From an uncultured Cohaesibacter sp. (GTDB lineage Bacteria; Pseudomonadota; Alphaproteobacteria; Rhizobiales; Cohaesibacteraceae), in contig NZ_OY759862.1 in NCBI RefSeq assembly GCF_963662805.1, forward strand, positions 186,001 to 250,000: DNA of 64,000 nt, written 5' to 3'. The notes beneath the pieces were generated by a model. The model was not told the DNA's origin. It worked only from the letters and a program-made list of their open reading frames with translations, and did no database searches. Position 1 is the stretch's first letter. Each line of letters opens with the position of its first letter. Of this stretch, positions 52,848 through 61,764 are shown in pieces. The position numbers and the translations under genes were made by a program.

Positions 52848-53408
52848 TCAGCGAGGGTTGAATTCGAGAAAGGTCAGCTTGGTATCACCATAGCTGCGCG
52901 TGTCGAGCAGCGTGAAACCGTCGGGTATTTTCAGCTCGGCCCGTTCATCTTCTTCCCAGACGATCAGGGCTCCTGACTTGAGCCAGCCGCCCTGGGCGGC
53001 GCTTTCAAGCGCCAGCTCGCCCAGCCCCTTGTTGTAGGGTGGATCCATGAAGACCAGCGAGAAGGGCTCCATCGTGCCGACGTCACCGAGCTTCGTTGCA
53101 TCGCGCCGGAAGATCTTGGCAACACCGTTCAGCCCAAGCGTCTCCATGTTGGTGCGGATGAGGCCGCGCCCCTCGATACCATCCTCCACAAACAGAACCG
53201 CCGTCGCGCCGCGCGACAGCGCCTCGCAGCCAAGCGCGCCCGTGCCCGAGAACAGGTCAAGCACCCGTGCCCCTTCGACCACATGGTCGTAGGAGTGGGC
53301 GAGGATGTTGAAGAGCGTTTCCCGAACCCGGTCTGTCGTCGGACGAATATCCTGTGATTTCGGGCTCGCCAATTGCTTACCTTTGAGGCGACCGCCAACA
53401 ATGCGCAT
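52848..53408 (-). CDS. rsmD: 16S rRNA (guanine966-N2)-methyltransferase
   Basis: A 186-residue RsmD. It begins MRIVGGRLKGKQL and has RPTTDRVRETLFNIL, the SAM motif VLDLFSGTGALGCEALSRGA and the catalytic (N/D)PPY motif in MDPPYNKGLG. It methylates G966 of 16S rRNA in the small ribosomal subunit. It lies downstream of the pseudouridine synthase gene, a common pairing of rRNA-modifying genes. Confidence 0.95.
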   Translation of the reverse strand: MRIVGGRLKGKQLASPKSQDIRPTTDRVRETLFNILAHSYDHVVEGARVLDLFSGTGALGCEALSRGATAVLFVEDGIEGRGLIRTNMETLGLNGVAKIFRRDATKLGDVGTMEPFSLVFMDPPYNKGLGELALESAAQGGWLKSGALIVWEEDERAELKIPDGFTLLDTRSYGDTKLTFLEFNPR

Positions 53409-53514
53409 GGATTGGGTCCTTCTTGAGGTTCGAACAGACAGAATGGGGGCGGATCAGGCAAAGACCGGGCAGCATGGGTGCCCGGTCAAATGCATCTGTT
53501 GGGATCGATCCGGT

Positions 53515-55566
53515 CTAGTCGCGACCGGAGCGGCCTTTCGGGCCGCCGGAGCGGAAGCCGCCTTTTGCTGCACCACCGGTACGAGGACCACCAGAGCGGG
53601 GGCCTTTGGGGCCGGAGCCGGCACCGCGTGGGCCAAAACCTCGTGGACCTGAGCCGCGCGGACCTTCGGAGCGGAAATCGCCCGATCCGGCATTGCTCCT
53701 GTTGCCGCCAAAGTTCTTCTTGCCACCAAAGCCTTTCTTGTCGCCGAAGCCCTTCTTGTCACCAAAGCTCTTTTTGTCGCCAAAGCTCTTGGACTTGTCG
53801 GACGTCTTGCGCTCAATGCGGGCGTTGGGGTCGAGAAGGTCTGCCTTCTGGGGGCGACCACCGACCTTGCGGGCATTGCGACCGGAGGTCTTGCGTCCAT
53901 CGGCTCCTTCTTCGCGATAGACGAAGCTGGTGCGGCGTGGCGCGGTGGGGTCGAAAGGCTTGCGCTCGGCATAAGGGTAGGCATTGCCGCGGCTCTCGCG
54001 GTCGTCCCGATCCCTGCCATCACGTCCACCGCGATCTCTGCCATCCCGGTCTCTTCCGTCCCGATCTCTGCTATCACGATCCCTGAATGAGCCGCGTTCG
54101 CCTCTGTCGTCATCGGAGAAGCGTTTCTTGCGACCTTCGCGATCCGCGATCACGCGTGCACCTTCCTTGGCGGAGAGATAGCCACCCTTGGCACCGCCAG
54201 AAGACTTGCGCTCTTCTTTCTTCGCAGGCTTTGGCTCTTCCTTCGGCGTCTCAGTGAGGATTGGCGCATCAAAATCGGCACCCGATTCCTCCACGAGGCG
54301 CTCGCCTAGCTGGTCGCGCAGCACTCGCCCGCGGATCTCGGACACCTTGCCTTCGTCCAGATCCAGCAGCTGGAACGGACCATAGGAGACACGGATCAGG
54401 CGGTTCACATCAAGGCCGAGGTGCCCCAGAACCTTCTTCACTTCGCGGTTCTTGCCTTCGCGCAGCGCTACGGTGATCCAGACGTTGTCGCCAACCTCGC
54501 GTTCGAGTTCGGCATCGATCGAGCCATAGAGCACGCCATCAAGGGCGATGCCGTCCGCCAGCGTGTCGAGCTGGGCCTGCGTCACCCGGCCATAGGCGCG
54601 CACGCGATAGCGACGCAGCCAGCCGGTTGAGGGCAGTTCCAGCACACGGGCGAGGCCACCGTCGTTGGTCAGCAGCAAAAGCCCTTCGGTGTTGATGTCG
54701 AGGCGACCCACGGTGATCACACGCGGCAGGCCTTCCGGCAACTTCTCGAAGACCGTTGGACGACCTTCCGGGTCGGACGTGGTTGTCACCAGTCCCCGGG
54801 GCTTGTGATAGAGCCACAGGCGCGTGCGTTCGCGCACGGGCAGGGGAGCGCCGTCCACCAGAACCTTGTCATTGGGATGAATGTTTACCGCCGGGCTGTC
54901 GAGCACCTTGCCGTTGACGGTCACGCGGCCCGCATCGATCCAGCTTTCTGCATCGCGGCGCGAACAAAGACCGGCGCGTGCCATGATCTTGGCAATGCGT
55001 TCGCCTTCTTCCAGCGCACGGGTCGGTGGCGTATAGGCCGGTCCCTTGGGCTTGTCGGCGCTGACGGGTTTGAACGATTTGTTGCTGTGCGGGCGGGCCG
55101 ACGACGGGCGATCCTTGCGCGGGCCGCCAAAGGGTTTCGAGCCAGAGCGCGGACGGTCGCTGCCGAAGCCGCGTTTGCCGTCACCGGAGGGCTTGCGGCG
55201 ATCATCGTCACCAAAGGAGCGTTTGGTGTCTCTGCGGTCATCACGCTCCCCGCGTTCGCTGACGCGGCGCATCGAGCGTTCCTCGGCCGTTTCCCGCCGG
55301 GCATCAAGGCCGGGCGTCCAGCCGCTATCCCGATCAGAGCGGTCCTGCCGCTTCTCGCCCCGTTCCTTGTTGAACGGGCGCTTCTTGAACGAGCCCTTCT
55401 CGGACTTGTCCTTGTTGAACTTGCTATCTTTTCGCATGCCATCTTTCCTGTCAGAAAAGCTTGCAGATTTTTTATGATGGGCGCCATCACGGCGCGCAGT
55501 GTCGGAGCCTTCTGGCGACGTCGCGTCGGCAGAACGGGGTCCTTTTTTTCCAGATTTGCGTTCCAT
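53515..55566 (-). CDS. rluB: RluB/RsuA-type pseudouridine synthase with long low-complexity tails
   Basis: About 683 residues. The core (about 185-430) has an S4 RNA-binding domain (ERIAKIMARAGLCSRRDAES), and a catalytic domain with Asp290 in VGRLDINTEGLLLLTNDG. It probably converts a uridine of 23S rRNA to pseudouridine. The N-terminal 180 residues are Lys/Arg/Asp/Ser-rich, and the C-terminal 250 contain RD-rich runs, six-residue FGDKKx repeats and an RG/GF-rich end, all likely disordered RNA-binding tails. Such tails are common in alphaproteobacteria. The ATG at 55566 is used; the frame is open another 20 codons upstream. Confidence 0.9.
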   Translation of the reverse strand: MERKSGKKGPRSADATSPEGSDTARRDGAHHKKSASFSDRKDGMRKDSKFNKDKSEKGSFKKRPFNKERGEKRQDRSDRDSGWTPGLDARRETAEERSMRRVSERGERDDRRDTKRSFGDDDRRKPSGDGKRGFGSDRPRSGSKPFGGPRKDRPSSARPHSNKSFKPVSADKPKGPAYTPPTRALEEGERIAKIMARAGLCSRRDAESWIDAGRVTVNGKVLDSPAVNIHPNDKVLVDGAPLPVRERTRLWLYHKPRGLVTTTSDPEGRPTVFEKLPEGLPRVITVGRLDINTEGLLLLTNDGGLARVLELPSTGWLRRYRVRAYGRVTQAQLDTLADGIALDGVLYGSIDAELEREVGDNVWITVALREGKNREVKKVLGHLGLDVNRLIRVSYGPFQLLDLDEGKVSEIRGRVLRDQLGERLVEESGADFDAPILTETPKEEPKPAKKEERKSSGGAKGGYLSAKEGARVIADREGRKKRFSDDDRGERGSFRDRDSRDRDGRDRDGRDRGGRDGRDRDDRESRGNAYPYAERKPFDPTAPRRTSFVYREEGADGRKTSGRNARKVGGRPQKADLLDPNARIERKTSDKSKSFGDKKSFGDKKGFGDKKGFGGKKNFGGNRSNAGSGDFRSEGPRGSGPRGFGPRGAGSGPKGPRSGGPRTGGAAKGGFRSGGPKGRSGRD
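53711..53782. repeat. Four 18-bp tandem repeats inside the pseudouridine synthase gene
   Basis: Units start at 53711, 53729, 53747 and 53765 with the pattern AAGnnnTTnTTGnCnCCn. Each encodes a hexapeptide of the FGDKKx type on the minus strand. Copy-number change would stay in frame. Confidence 0.8.
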
Positions 55567-55624
55567 GGCGAAAGCCTTTACCACAGATGCGATAGTCAAG
55601 GCGAGAGAAAACGGTAGGCGTGCC

Positions 55625-56122
55625 ATGCATAGCAGTCACATCAAGCAATCTGCCGCATCGAATGGCGGATCTGCAGCGTCTGGAGCCTTCATGCAACAGG
55701 CTCTGGCCGAGGCGCGTGCGGCTGAGGCTCGCGGCGAAGTGCCAATCGGGGCCGTGCTCGTCAAAGACGGCAAGATACTCGCGGCCGACGGCAACCGCAC
55801 CATTGAGCTCAATGACCCGACGGCTCATGCCGAGATTCTCGTCATCCGTCAGGCTTGTGATGCGTTGCAGAGCCAGCGGCTCCCCGAGTGCGATCTCTAT
55901 GTCACGCTCGAACCATGCCCCATGTGCGCGGCGGCGATTTCCTTTGCCCGCATCCGGCGGCTCTATTTCGGCGCAGCTGATATCAAGGGGGGAGCCGTCG
56001 ACAACGGTCCCTGCCTTTATCATCAAGAGATCTGCCATCATGCGCCGGAGGTTTATTCGGGCTTTTCCGAGACCGAATGCGCCGATCTGCTCAAGGACTT
56101 CTTCGCCTCTCGCCGGGACTGA
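55625..56122 (+). CDS. tadA: tRNA adenosine(34) deaminase
   Basis: About 165 residues of the cytidine/deoxycytidylate deaminase fold. The zinc site is complete: TAHAEI supplies His and the catalytic Glu, and EPCPMCAAA supplies two Cys. GEVPIGAVLVKDGKILA and DIKGGAVDN are typical of TadA. It makes inosine at the wobble position of tRNA-Arg. I use the ATG at 55625; the longer frame overlaps the divergent pseudouridine synthase start. The two genes share a roughly 60-bp divergent promoter. Confidence 0.93.
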   Translation: MHSSHIKQSAASNGGSAASGAFMQQALAEARAAEARGEVPIGAVLVKDGKILAADGNRTIELNDPTAHAEILVIRQACDALQSQRLPECDLYVTLEPCPMCAAAISFARIRRLYFGAADIKGGAVDNGPCLYHQEICHHAPEVYSGFSETECADLLKDFFASRRD

Positions 56123-56146
56123 AGCCGCGACCGGGCTAAGCGCCTG

Positions 56147-56437
56147 TCAGTCCTTGCTCTCCATCAGCTTTTCAACGAGCTTTACGATCTTGTCGGCAAA
56201 GAACAGGCGATGCTTGGTGTCGATCACTCCGCCGATGTCATGCTCGGAGAAAAATTCGATCGAGGCCACCGGAACACCGAAGATGTTCGAATATTCCTCG
56301 ATGATACCCTCGCTAGGAGCCTTGCGCCCTGTCTCGTAATCGAGAACCTCCTCGGGGCTGATCCCGAGGCGCTGGGCGGTATCCTGAAGGGTGAGCCCTT
56401 CGTTTTCACGAATGAGGGTGAGAATCTTGCTGATCAT
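56147..56437 (-). CDS. XRE-family helix-turn-helix protein
   Basis: A 96-residue protein with an HTH_3/XRE domain: LIRENEGLTLQDTAQRLGISPEEVLDYETGRKAPSEGI, then a short C-terminal helical part ending EKLMESKD. The ATG at 56437 is preferred over a start eight codons upstream. Similar small XRE proteins in Rhizobiales act as phase or stress regulators; no target is evident. It is convergent with tadA, 24 bp apart. Confidence 0.8.
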   Translation of the reverse strand: MISKILTLIRENEGLTLQDTAQRLGISPEEVLDYETGRKAPSEGIIEEYSNIFGVPVASIEFFSEHDIGGVIDTKHRLFFADKIVKLVEKLMESKD

Positions 56438-56662
56438 CGAATTGCCTGTCACAACGAGCATATTTGCTCACATGCAGAAGAGATTGGAACGATGCCGAGA
56501 ATTTGCAAGGCGGAAAATTGCATTCCTGATCCATCGAAATTGCGCAGGTCTTGTCAAAACAGAGATGGAACTGCACCATAGGCGCATTGAACGGAAAGGT
56601 TGAAATCTGCATTCCCACCACTCGATTGCTTTTCTATCAGTCTTTGCATGAGGATCCCCGAC

Positions 56663-57608
56663 ATGGCCGAAGTTGCTCTCTCCGCATCCGACATCCCCTA
56701 CACGCAACTGCCTGACATGTTCCCCGGCCTCGACCGGCGGATCGTGACCATCGACGGCCTTGATCTTTTCATGCGCACCGGTGGCGAGGGGCCGCCGCTT
56801 CTGCTACTCCATGGCTACCCACAGAACCATGTCTGCTGGCACCGGATCGCACCGGAGCTGGCGCGGCACTTCTCTCTCATCATTCCCGACCTGCCCGGTT
56901 ATGGCTACAGCGCCATGCCACCCGAAAGCCGGGATCACGAAGGCTACTCCAAGCGCGAGATGGCCGCGCTATTCGTCAAGCTGATGGCGGCCTTCGGGCA
57001 TCAGCGCTTCAACGTCGTCGGTCATGATCGCGGGGGCGCGTGTCGCCTATCGCATGGCACTCGATCATCCCGATTGCGTCGAACGGCTTTCTTGCCTTGA
57101 TATCATTCCCACGCACGACATGTGGCGCATCATGGATGACGTGAGGAGCCACGCCGCCTATCATTGGCATTTTCTCGCTCAACCCGCACCCATGCCCGAG
57201 ACCCTGATCATGGCCGACCCGGCCTATTATCTCGATCACACCATCGCCAGTTGGGCCCGCAGCCGGGATCTTGCCAGCTTCGATACCCGTGCCATGGATC
57301 ACTACCGGGCGACCTTTGCGAGCTTCGAGCGGGTGCATGCGGCTTGCGAGGATTATCGGGCTGGCTGGTTCCTCGACAAGGCCATCGACAATCAGGATCG
57401 CGAGGCAGGGCGGAAAATCACCTGTCCGACCCTTGTCGTTTCCGGGCCAGCCAGCAAGACCTCCGATCCTTCTGGGCAGGACAGGATCTGGCGCGAATGG
57501 GCGGACGATGTCACCTGTGCAACCGTCGAGGCCGGGCATTTCGTGGCAGAGGAAGCTCCTGAAGAAACCCTCGAACACCTCCTCGGCTTCCTCACCAAAG
57601 AAGGATGA
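56663..57608 (+). pseudogene. Haloacetate dehalogenase-like alpha/beta hydrolase, frameshifted
   Basis: Two frames together give one complete alpha/beta hydrolase of about 315 residues. The first part has LLLLHGYPQNHVCWHRIAPEL and PDLPGYGYS, and reaches the nucleophile motif VVGHDRG; the second frame continues with RVAYRMALDHPD, LDIIPTHDMW and the catalytic His in AGHFVAEEAPEE. The break is a run of five G at 57032-57036; four G would restore GHDRGARVAYR. Relatives are fluoroacetate/haloacetate dehalogenases, with Asp of GHDRG as nucleophile. It is either a real pseudogene or a base-call error. The ATG at 56663 follows GAGGA. Confidence 0.8.
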
Positions 57609-57713
57609 ACGGGCCGTCGTGATTGCGACGGCTCCCCTCAGTGTGGCATTCTCCGGCATCGCCTTGATTCTCAGATCGGCGCGTCCGACATCAAAGAAAG
57701 CCATCAGCCCTCC

Positions 57714-59687
57714 ATGACCGAAACCACATCGAAAATTCTCCAGCTTGACGAGGCAACGATCAACAAGATCTCCGCCGGTGAGGTGGTGGAGCGCCCCGCG
57801 AGTGTGGTCAAGGAACTGGTCGAGAATGCCATTGATGCAGGAGCAGATCGCATCGAGGTCATCACCGCAGGGGGCGGCAAAAATCTCATTCGCGTCCTCG
57901 ACAATGGCTTTGGCATGAGCCGGGACGATCTGGTGCTGGCCGTCCGTCGCCACTGTACCTCGAAGCTCGACCCTGACGATCTGATGGACATTCGCCATCT
58001 GGGCTTTCGTGGTGAGGCGCTGCCCTCCATCGGCTCGATTGCCCGCCTTGCCATCACCTCGCGCCATGCCTCCGAGCCCCATGCCTGGGAGATCGCTGTC
58101 GAAGGAGGCAGGGAGAGCGAGACCAAGCCCGCCGCGCTCAACATCGGCACGCGCATTGACGTGAGGGACCTCTTTTTCTCGACGCCCGCCCGGCTGAAAT
58201 TTCTCAAGACAGATCGCGCCGAGAATGCCGCGATTTCCGAAGTGGTCAAGCGCATCGCCATGGCCAATCCGGCCATCCGCTTCACCGTGACCGGCGAGGA
58301 TCGCTCCCGCCTCGACTATGCCGCCGTCAAGGGCCCGGACGCTCATCTTGTTCGCATGGGGCAGGTCATGGGCAAGGCCTTTCGCGACAATGCGGTCGAG
58401 CTCGATGCCTTGCGGGATACGGTGCGCCTTACCGGCTTTGCGGGGCTTCCGACCCTCAACCGCGCCAACTCCCTGCAACAGTTCGTTTTCGTCAATGGTC
58501 GCCCGGTGCGCGACAAGATGATGCTCGGGGCCATTCGCGGGGCCTATTCGGATTTTCTGGCCGGTGGCCGTCATCCTTGCGTCGTGCTCTTCATTGATCT
58601 CGATCCGCACGAGGTGGACGTCAACGTCCATCCCACCAAGGCCGACGTGCGCTTTCGGGACGCCGGGCATATCCGCGGGCTGGTGGTCGGAGCGATCCGT
58701 CAGGCCCTGATGGGGGCCGGTCACAGGGCCACGACGACCGGGGGAGCTGCGACACTCGCCGCCCTGCGCCCCGATGGTGTCCGTCACACTGATGTCGCCT
58801 CCGGCATGGTGAGACCTGCCTCGATGCAGCCGGGGCAGGCGCGCCCCATGCCCCAACGACCACTTGATTGGGACTGGCGTCAAAGCCCCTATGCCCCTTC
58901 AGGCAATGATGCGGACGTTGAGGTGGCCTCAAGGCTGGAGCCGTTTCATCAGGCCGCAGGTTTGGCCGAAGCCATGCCCGACGCATCCTCCCTCCCTGAG
59001 GCGGTGTCAGCGCAGGCTTTCGAGCTTCAGGGTCGTATGGCCGACGTCAGTAGCCCCTCGGCGGACGCCCGGGCGAATTTCGGCGAACCGGTTCCGGAAC
59101 GCCTTGGCCGTCCCCTTGGCGCTGCCCGCGCTCAGATCCATGAAAATTACATTATCGCCCAGACCGACGATGGCCTCGTGATCGTTGATCAGCATGCCGC
59201 TCACGAGCGACTGGTCTATGAAAAGCTGAAGGCATCGCTGGCAGCCAAGGGCATAGCGCGGCAGGGCCTGCTCATCCCCCATGTGGTCGAACTCGAGGAA
59301 GAAGATGTTGCCCGCCTCGAAGAGGCAAGCGAGGAGCTTGAAGCCCTCGGTCTGTCTCTCGACCCCTTCGGACCCGGCGCGGTGGCCGTGCGAGAAACTC
59401 CCGCCATTCTCGGCAAGCCGAACATCGACCGCCTCGTCCGCGACATTGCCGATGATCTCGCCGAGTGGGACAAGGCGAGCCGGGTGGAGGAAAAGATCCT
59501 CCACGTCGCCGCCACCATGGCTTGTCATGGTTCCATCCGTTCCGGTCGGCGCTTGCGTCCAGAGGAAATGGATGCTCTCTTGAGAGAGATGGAGGCAACG
59601 CCCCACTCAGGCCAGTGCAACCACGGTCGCCCCACCTACGTTGAGTTGAAACTGAGCGACATTGAGCGCCTCTTCGGTCGCAGTTGA
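57714..59687 (+). CDS. mutL: DNA mismatch repair protein MutL
   Basis: A 657-residue MutL. The GHKL ATPase is complete: KISAGEVVERPASVVKELVENAIDAGA, DNGFGM and RHCTSKL with GFRGEALPSI. The middle region (about 340-455) is variable. The C-terminus has the endonuclease metal motif DQHAAHERLVYE, followed by ACHGSIRSG and QCNHGRPTY, so it is of the nicking type found where MutH is absent. It couples MutS mismatch recognition to strand removal. Confidence 0.96.
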   Translation: MTETTSKILQLDEATINKISAGEVVERPASVVKELVENAIDAGADRIEVITAGGGKNLIRVLDNGFGMSRDDLVLAVRRHCTSKLDPDDLMDIRHLGFRGEALPSIGSIARLAITSRHASEPHAWEIAVEGGRESETKPAALNIGTRIDVRDLFFSTPARLKFLKTDRAENAAISEVVKRIAMANPAIRFTVTGEDRSRLDYAAVKGPDAHLVRMGQVMGKAFRDNAVELDALRDTVRLTGFAGLPTLNRANSLQQFVFVNGRPVRDKMMLGAIRGAYSDFLAGGRHPCVVLFIDLDPHEVDVNVHPTKADVRFRDAGHIRGLVVGAIRQALMGAGHRATTTGGAATLAALRPDGVRHTDVASGMVRPASMQPGQARPMPQRPLDWDWRQSPYAPSGNDADVEVASRLEPFHQAAGLAEAMPDASSLPEAVSAQAFELQGRMADVSSPSADARANFGEPVPERLGRPLGAARAQIHENYIIAQTDDGLVIVDQHAAHERLVYEKLKASLAAKGIARQGLLIPHVVELEEEDVARLEEASEELEALGLSLDPFGPGAVAVRETPAILGKPNIDRLVRDIADDLAEWDKASRVEEKILHVAATMACHGSIRSGRRLRPEEMDALLREMEATPHSGQCNHGRPTYVELKLSDIERLFGRS

Positions 59688-59805
59688 GGCCAACGTCATC
59701 TCTCTGTCACACAGATCAGGTGTAAGGGCGCCGAGGGATCTGGCCATCCGGGCCTTCAAGAGAATCACCTTCCGGTGCCCGACGCTTGGCCCGGACAAGA
59801 GATTG

Positions 59806-60207
59806 ATGGATATGGTCGACCAAGACGAGCCAACCGGTTCGCCCGCCACAAGGCATATTCGCCACACCTTGAACGCCACGCGCTATTCGGTGGCCGGAGC
59901 AAAGCGCCTGTTTCAGGAAACCGCCGCGCAGGCCGAAGTGCTCTACTATCTCGTCCTGTTGGTGATCTATGTCCTCGTTGGCGCCGCTTTCGAGCATTAT
60001 GCCATTCTGACTGCGCTGTTCCTCATCACGATCGCGGTTGAAGCTCTCAACACCGCTATCGAGGTTCTGGTTGATCACCTGACGAACGAATTTGCCGAAT
60101 TTGCCCGGCAGGCCAAGGATCTGGGCTCCTTTGCCGTCTTCTGCTCCCTCGCCATGATGAGCCTTTTCAGCCTTTATGTGCTCTATGAGCAGCTTTTGCG
60201 CTTCTAG
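59806..60207 (+). CDS. dgkA: Diacylglycerol kinase, DgkA type
   Basis: About 133 residues with three membrane helices. The family signature is present as EALNTAIEVLVDHLTNEFAEFARQAKDLGSFAVF (E-x-x-N-T-A-I-E and AKD-x-x-SAAV region, here GSFAV). It phosphorylates diacylglycerol, or undecaprenol in some bacteria, at the inner membrane. I use the ATG at 59806; the open frame reaches further upstream but that part is not protein-like. Confidence 0.92.
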   Translation: MDMVDQDEPTGSPATRHIRHTLNATRYSVAGAKRLFQETAAQAEVLYYLVLLVIYVLVGAAFEHYAILTALFLITIAVEALNTAIEVLVDHLTNEFAEFARQAKDLGSFAVFCSLAMMSLFSLYVLYEQLLRF

Positions 60208-60277
60208 TCCCTTGTATTCGCATCCCGCTCGGGGCAAGTAACGGGGTGAGTGACCAAGAGCGTGCAAAGGACAGATC

Positions 60278-60790
60278 ATGAGCAATCCGGAACCGCAGCG
60301 CATTTCCATCCGCAATCATCTCTCACCCCTAGTGCGATTGCGCAAACTCGTGCTCGGATTGGCTCTTTTCGCCTTTTCCCTCTATCTGCTCTTTGGCCCA
60401 CCGGTCGAAGGTCTACACACTGCTCTGACGCTTCTCATCCTCTTTGGGGCCTTCATCGCCTTCGGTCTTGGCTGGGTGTGGACGTCCCACGGTGTGATGG
60501 GCTGGTCTCGCCAGTTCGACTTTGATTTCGATAAGGGGGAAGTTCGGCAGATTTCGGCCTCAATCCTTGGCCGCTCCAAGCCCTATGTCGTGCCCTTCAC
60601 TCAGATCGCCGACTTCATCGTCAAGGAAGGCCCGGTGAAGGGGGAAGGGGGGCTCGACGCGGAAGCGCTGATCGAGTTGAAGGAACCCAGTGGCCGCGCC
60701 TATATGCGCGCTGGCATGTTCGATAGCCGTCAGGAAGCCGAAGAGATGGTGAGCCGGATCAGGGATACCGTTGCCGCAGGGCGGCAGTAA
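60278..60790 (+). CDS. Hypothetical two-helix membrane protein
   Basis: A 170-residue protein with two adjacent membrane helices (about 26-43 and 47-70, LFAFSLYLLFGPPVEG and LILFGAFIAFGLGWVW) followed by a hydrophilic domain of about 95 residues (FDKGEVRQISASILGRSKPYVVPFTQIADFIV). The layout resembles PH-like membrane proteins of unknown role. It lies 70 bp after dgkA and may be co-transcribed. Confidence 0.7.
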   Translation: MSNPEPQRISIRNHLSPLVRLRKLVLGLALFAFSLYLLFGPPVEGLHTALTLLILFGAFIAFGLGWVWTSHGVMGWSRQFDFDFDKGEVRQISASILGRSKPYVVPFTQIADFIVKEGPVKGEGGLDAEALIELKEPSGRAYMRAGMFDSRQEAEEMVSRIRDTVAAGRQ

Positions 60791-60861
60791 GCAAGAACGT
60801 TTAAACCTCGGCTACCGCTATTGAGCATCTTGATTGGGCGCGGCGGCGAGCTTTGTCGAAA

Positions 60862-61443
60862 CTATTTCTTGGTACCCGAATCGAAGCCGACCAGAATTTC
60901 CACGTTGCGCTCCTGCGGCGCCGGGATGCCGATGGCTTCATCAACCTTGGCAAACAACCCGGACCGGTCCGGCGGGTTGAGGGCGACGGTGACATTGTGC
61001 AACTGGCTGTAGAGCAGTTTGTCTTCCTGCTTGACCACGATTCTGAGTGGTAGGGTCGCCTTGCCGTTGTCGACGGATTTCGGTCCGCCGAGAACCCGGC
61101 CACCTACGCCGACCTTGAGGAACATCTCTGCGCCCAGCGACGTACATTCGCGTGCGGTCTGGGTGATCGAGGCCTGATAGATCAGTTCGTGCGCGTTGCC
61201 GTCATTTCCCTTCGTGTAGCTCTGATAGACATTGGTATCGCCCAGAATGTTCACCGACGGGCAATAGCCGTTCAGCTTGTTCGCATTGGACAGGATAAGC
61301 TGTGTGGTTTCATCGACCACCTTGCCCCGATTGGCTGCATCATTGGCTGTCGTCTGCACGCCGGTTGTCATGCATCCCGCAAGGGACAGACCAACGAGGG
61401 ACAAGGCAACCAGATCACGAAGACGGGACAAAGACACCGACAT
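60862..61443 (-). CDS. Hypothetical lipoprotein
   Basis: About 193 residues with a signal peptide and lipobox (VGLSLAGC, lipidated Cys near residue 24). The mature part is periplasmic or surface attached, with a conserved-looking core (VNILGDTNVYQSYTKGNDGN, then TARECTSLGAEMFLKVGVGGRVL) and a fibronectin-like beta pattern. No enzyme motif is seen. The ATG at 61443 follows AAGAG; a TTG two codons upstream is also possible. Confidence 0.75.
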   Translation of the reverse strand: MSVSLSRLRDLVALSLVGLSLAGCMTTGVQTTANDAANRGKVVDETTQLILSNANKLNGYCPSVNILGDTNVYQSYTKGNDGNAHELIYQASITQTARECTSLGAEMFLKVGVGGRVLGGPKSVDNGKATLPLRIVVKQEDKLLYSQLHNVTVALNPPDRSGLFAKVDEAIGIPAPQERNVEILVGFDSGTKK

Positions 61444-61764
61444 ATTCAACTCTTTCTTGACGCACTAACTTGAGCCGGACAACCGCAACAGGCCAGAGGA
61501 TCTCTATGCAAAACCATCCCTTCGCCCACAACTGCGGCTTCAATTGGGCCGAACATATAACACAAATGCGGCAAATGGCGAATACTAACAGAATTGCCAG
61601 CGATTTTTCCCACCTTCCATGGCCCAACCGGCTATCCCGACACTTGACATTGCCTCGCACAATCGCCTTGTTAGCAGCAACCATCAACGACTAGGCTGGA
61701 GTGATCCGACTTCGGGCCGGTTGATCAACGCCCAAACCCAAAGCTGCGTGAAGGACAGGACAGC
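61444..61764. other. Intergenic region with the ispH promoter
   Basis: 321 bp between the divergent lipoprotein and ispH genes. TTGACA at 61644-61649 is a good -35 box on the plus strand, with a poor -10 candidate near 61667. No gene or repeat is seen. Confidence 0.45.

Noticed and set aside
57009..58883. 624-codon open frame antisense to mutL and the hydrolase
   Set aside because: mutL motifs are complete on the other strand, and the antisense product shows no recognisable domain or ribosome site.
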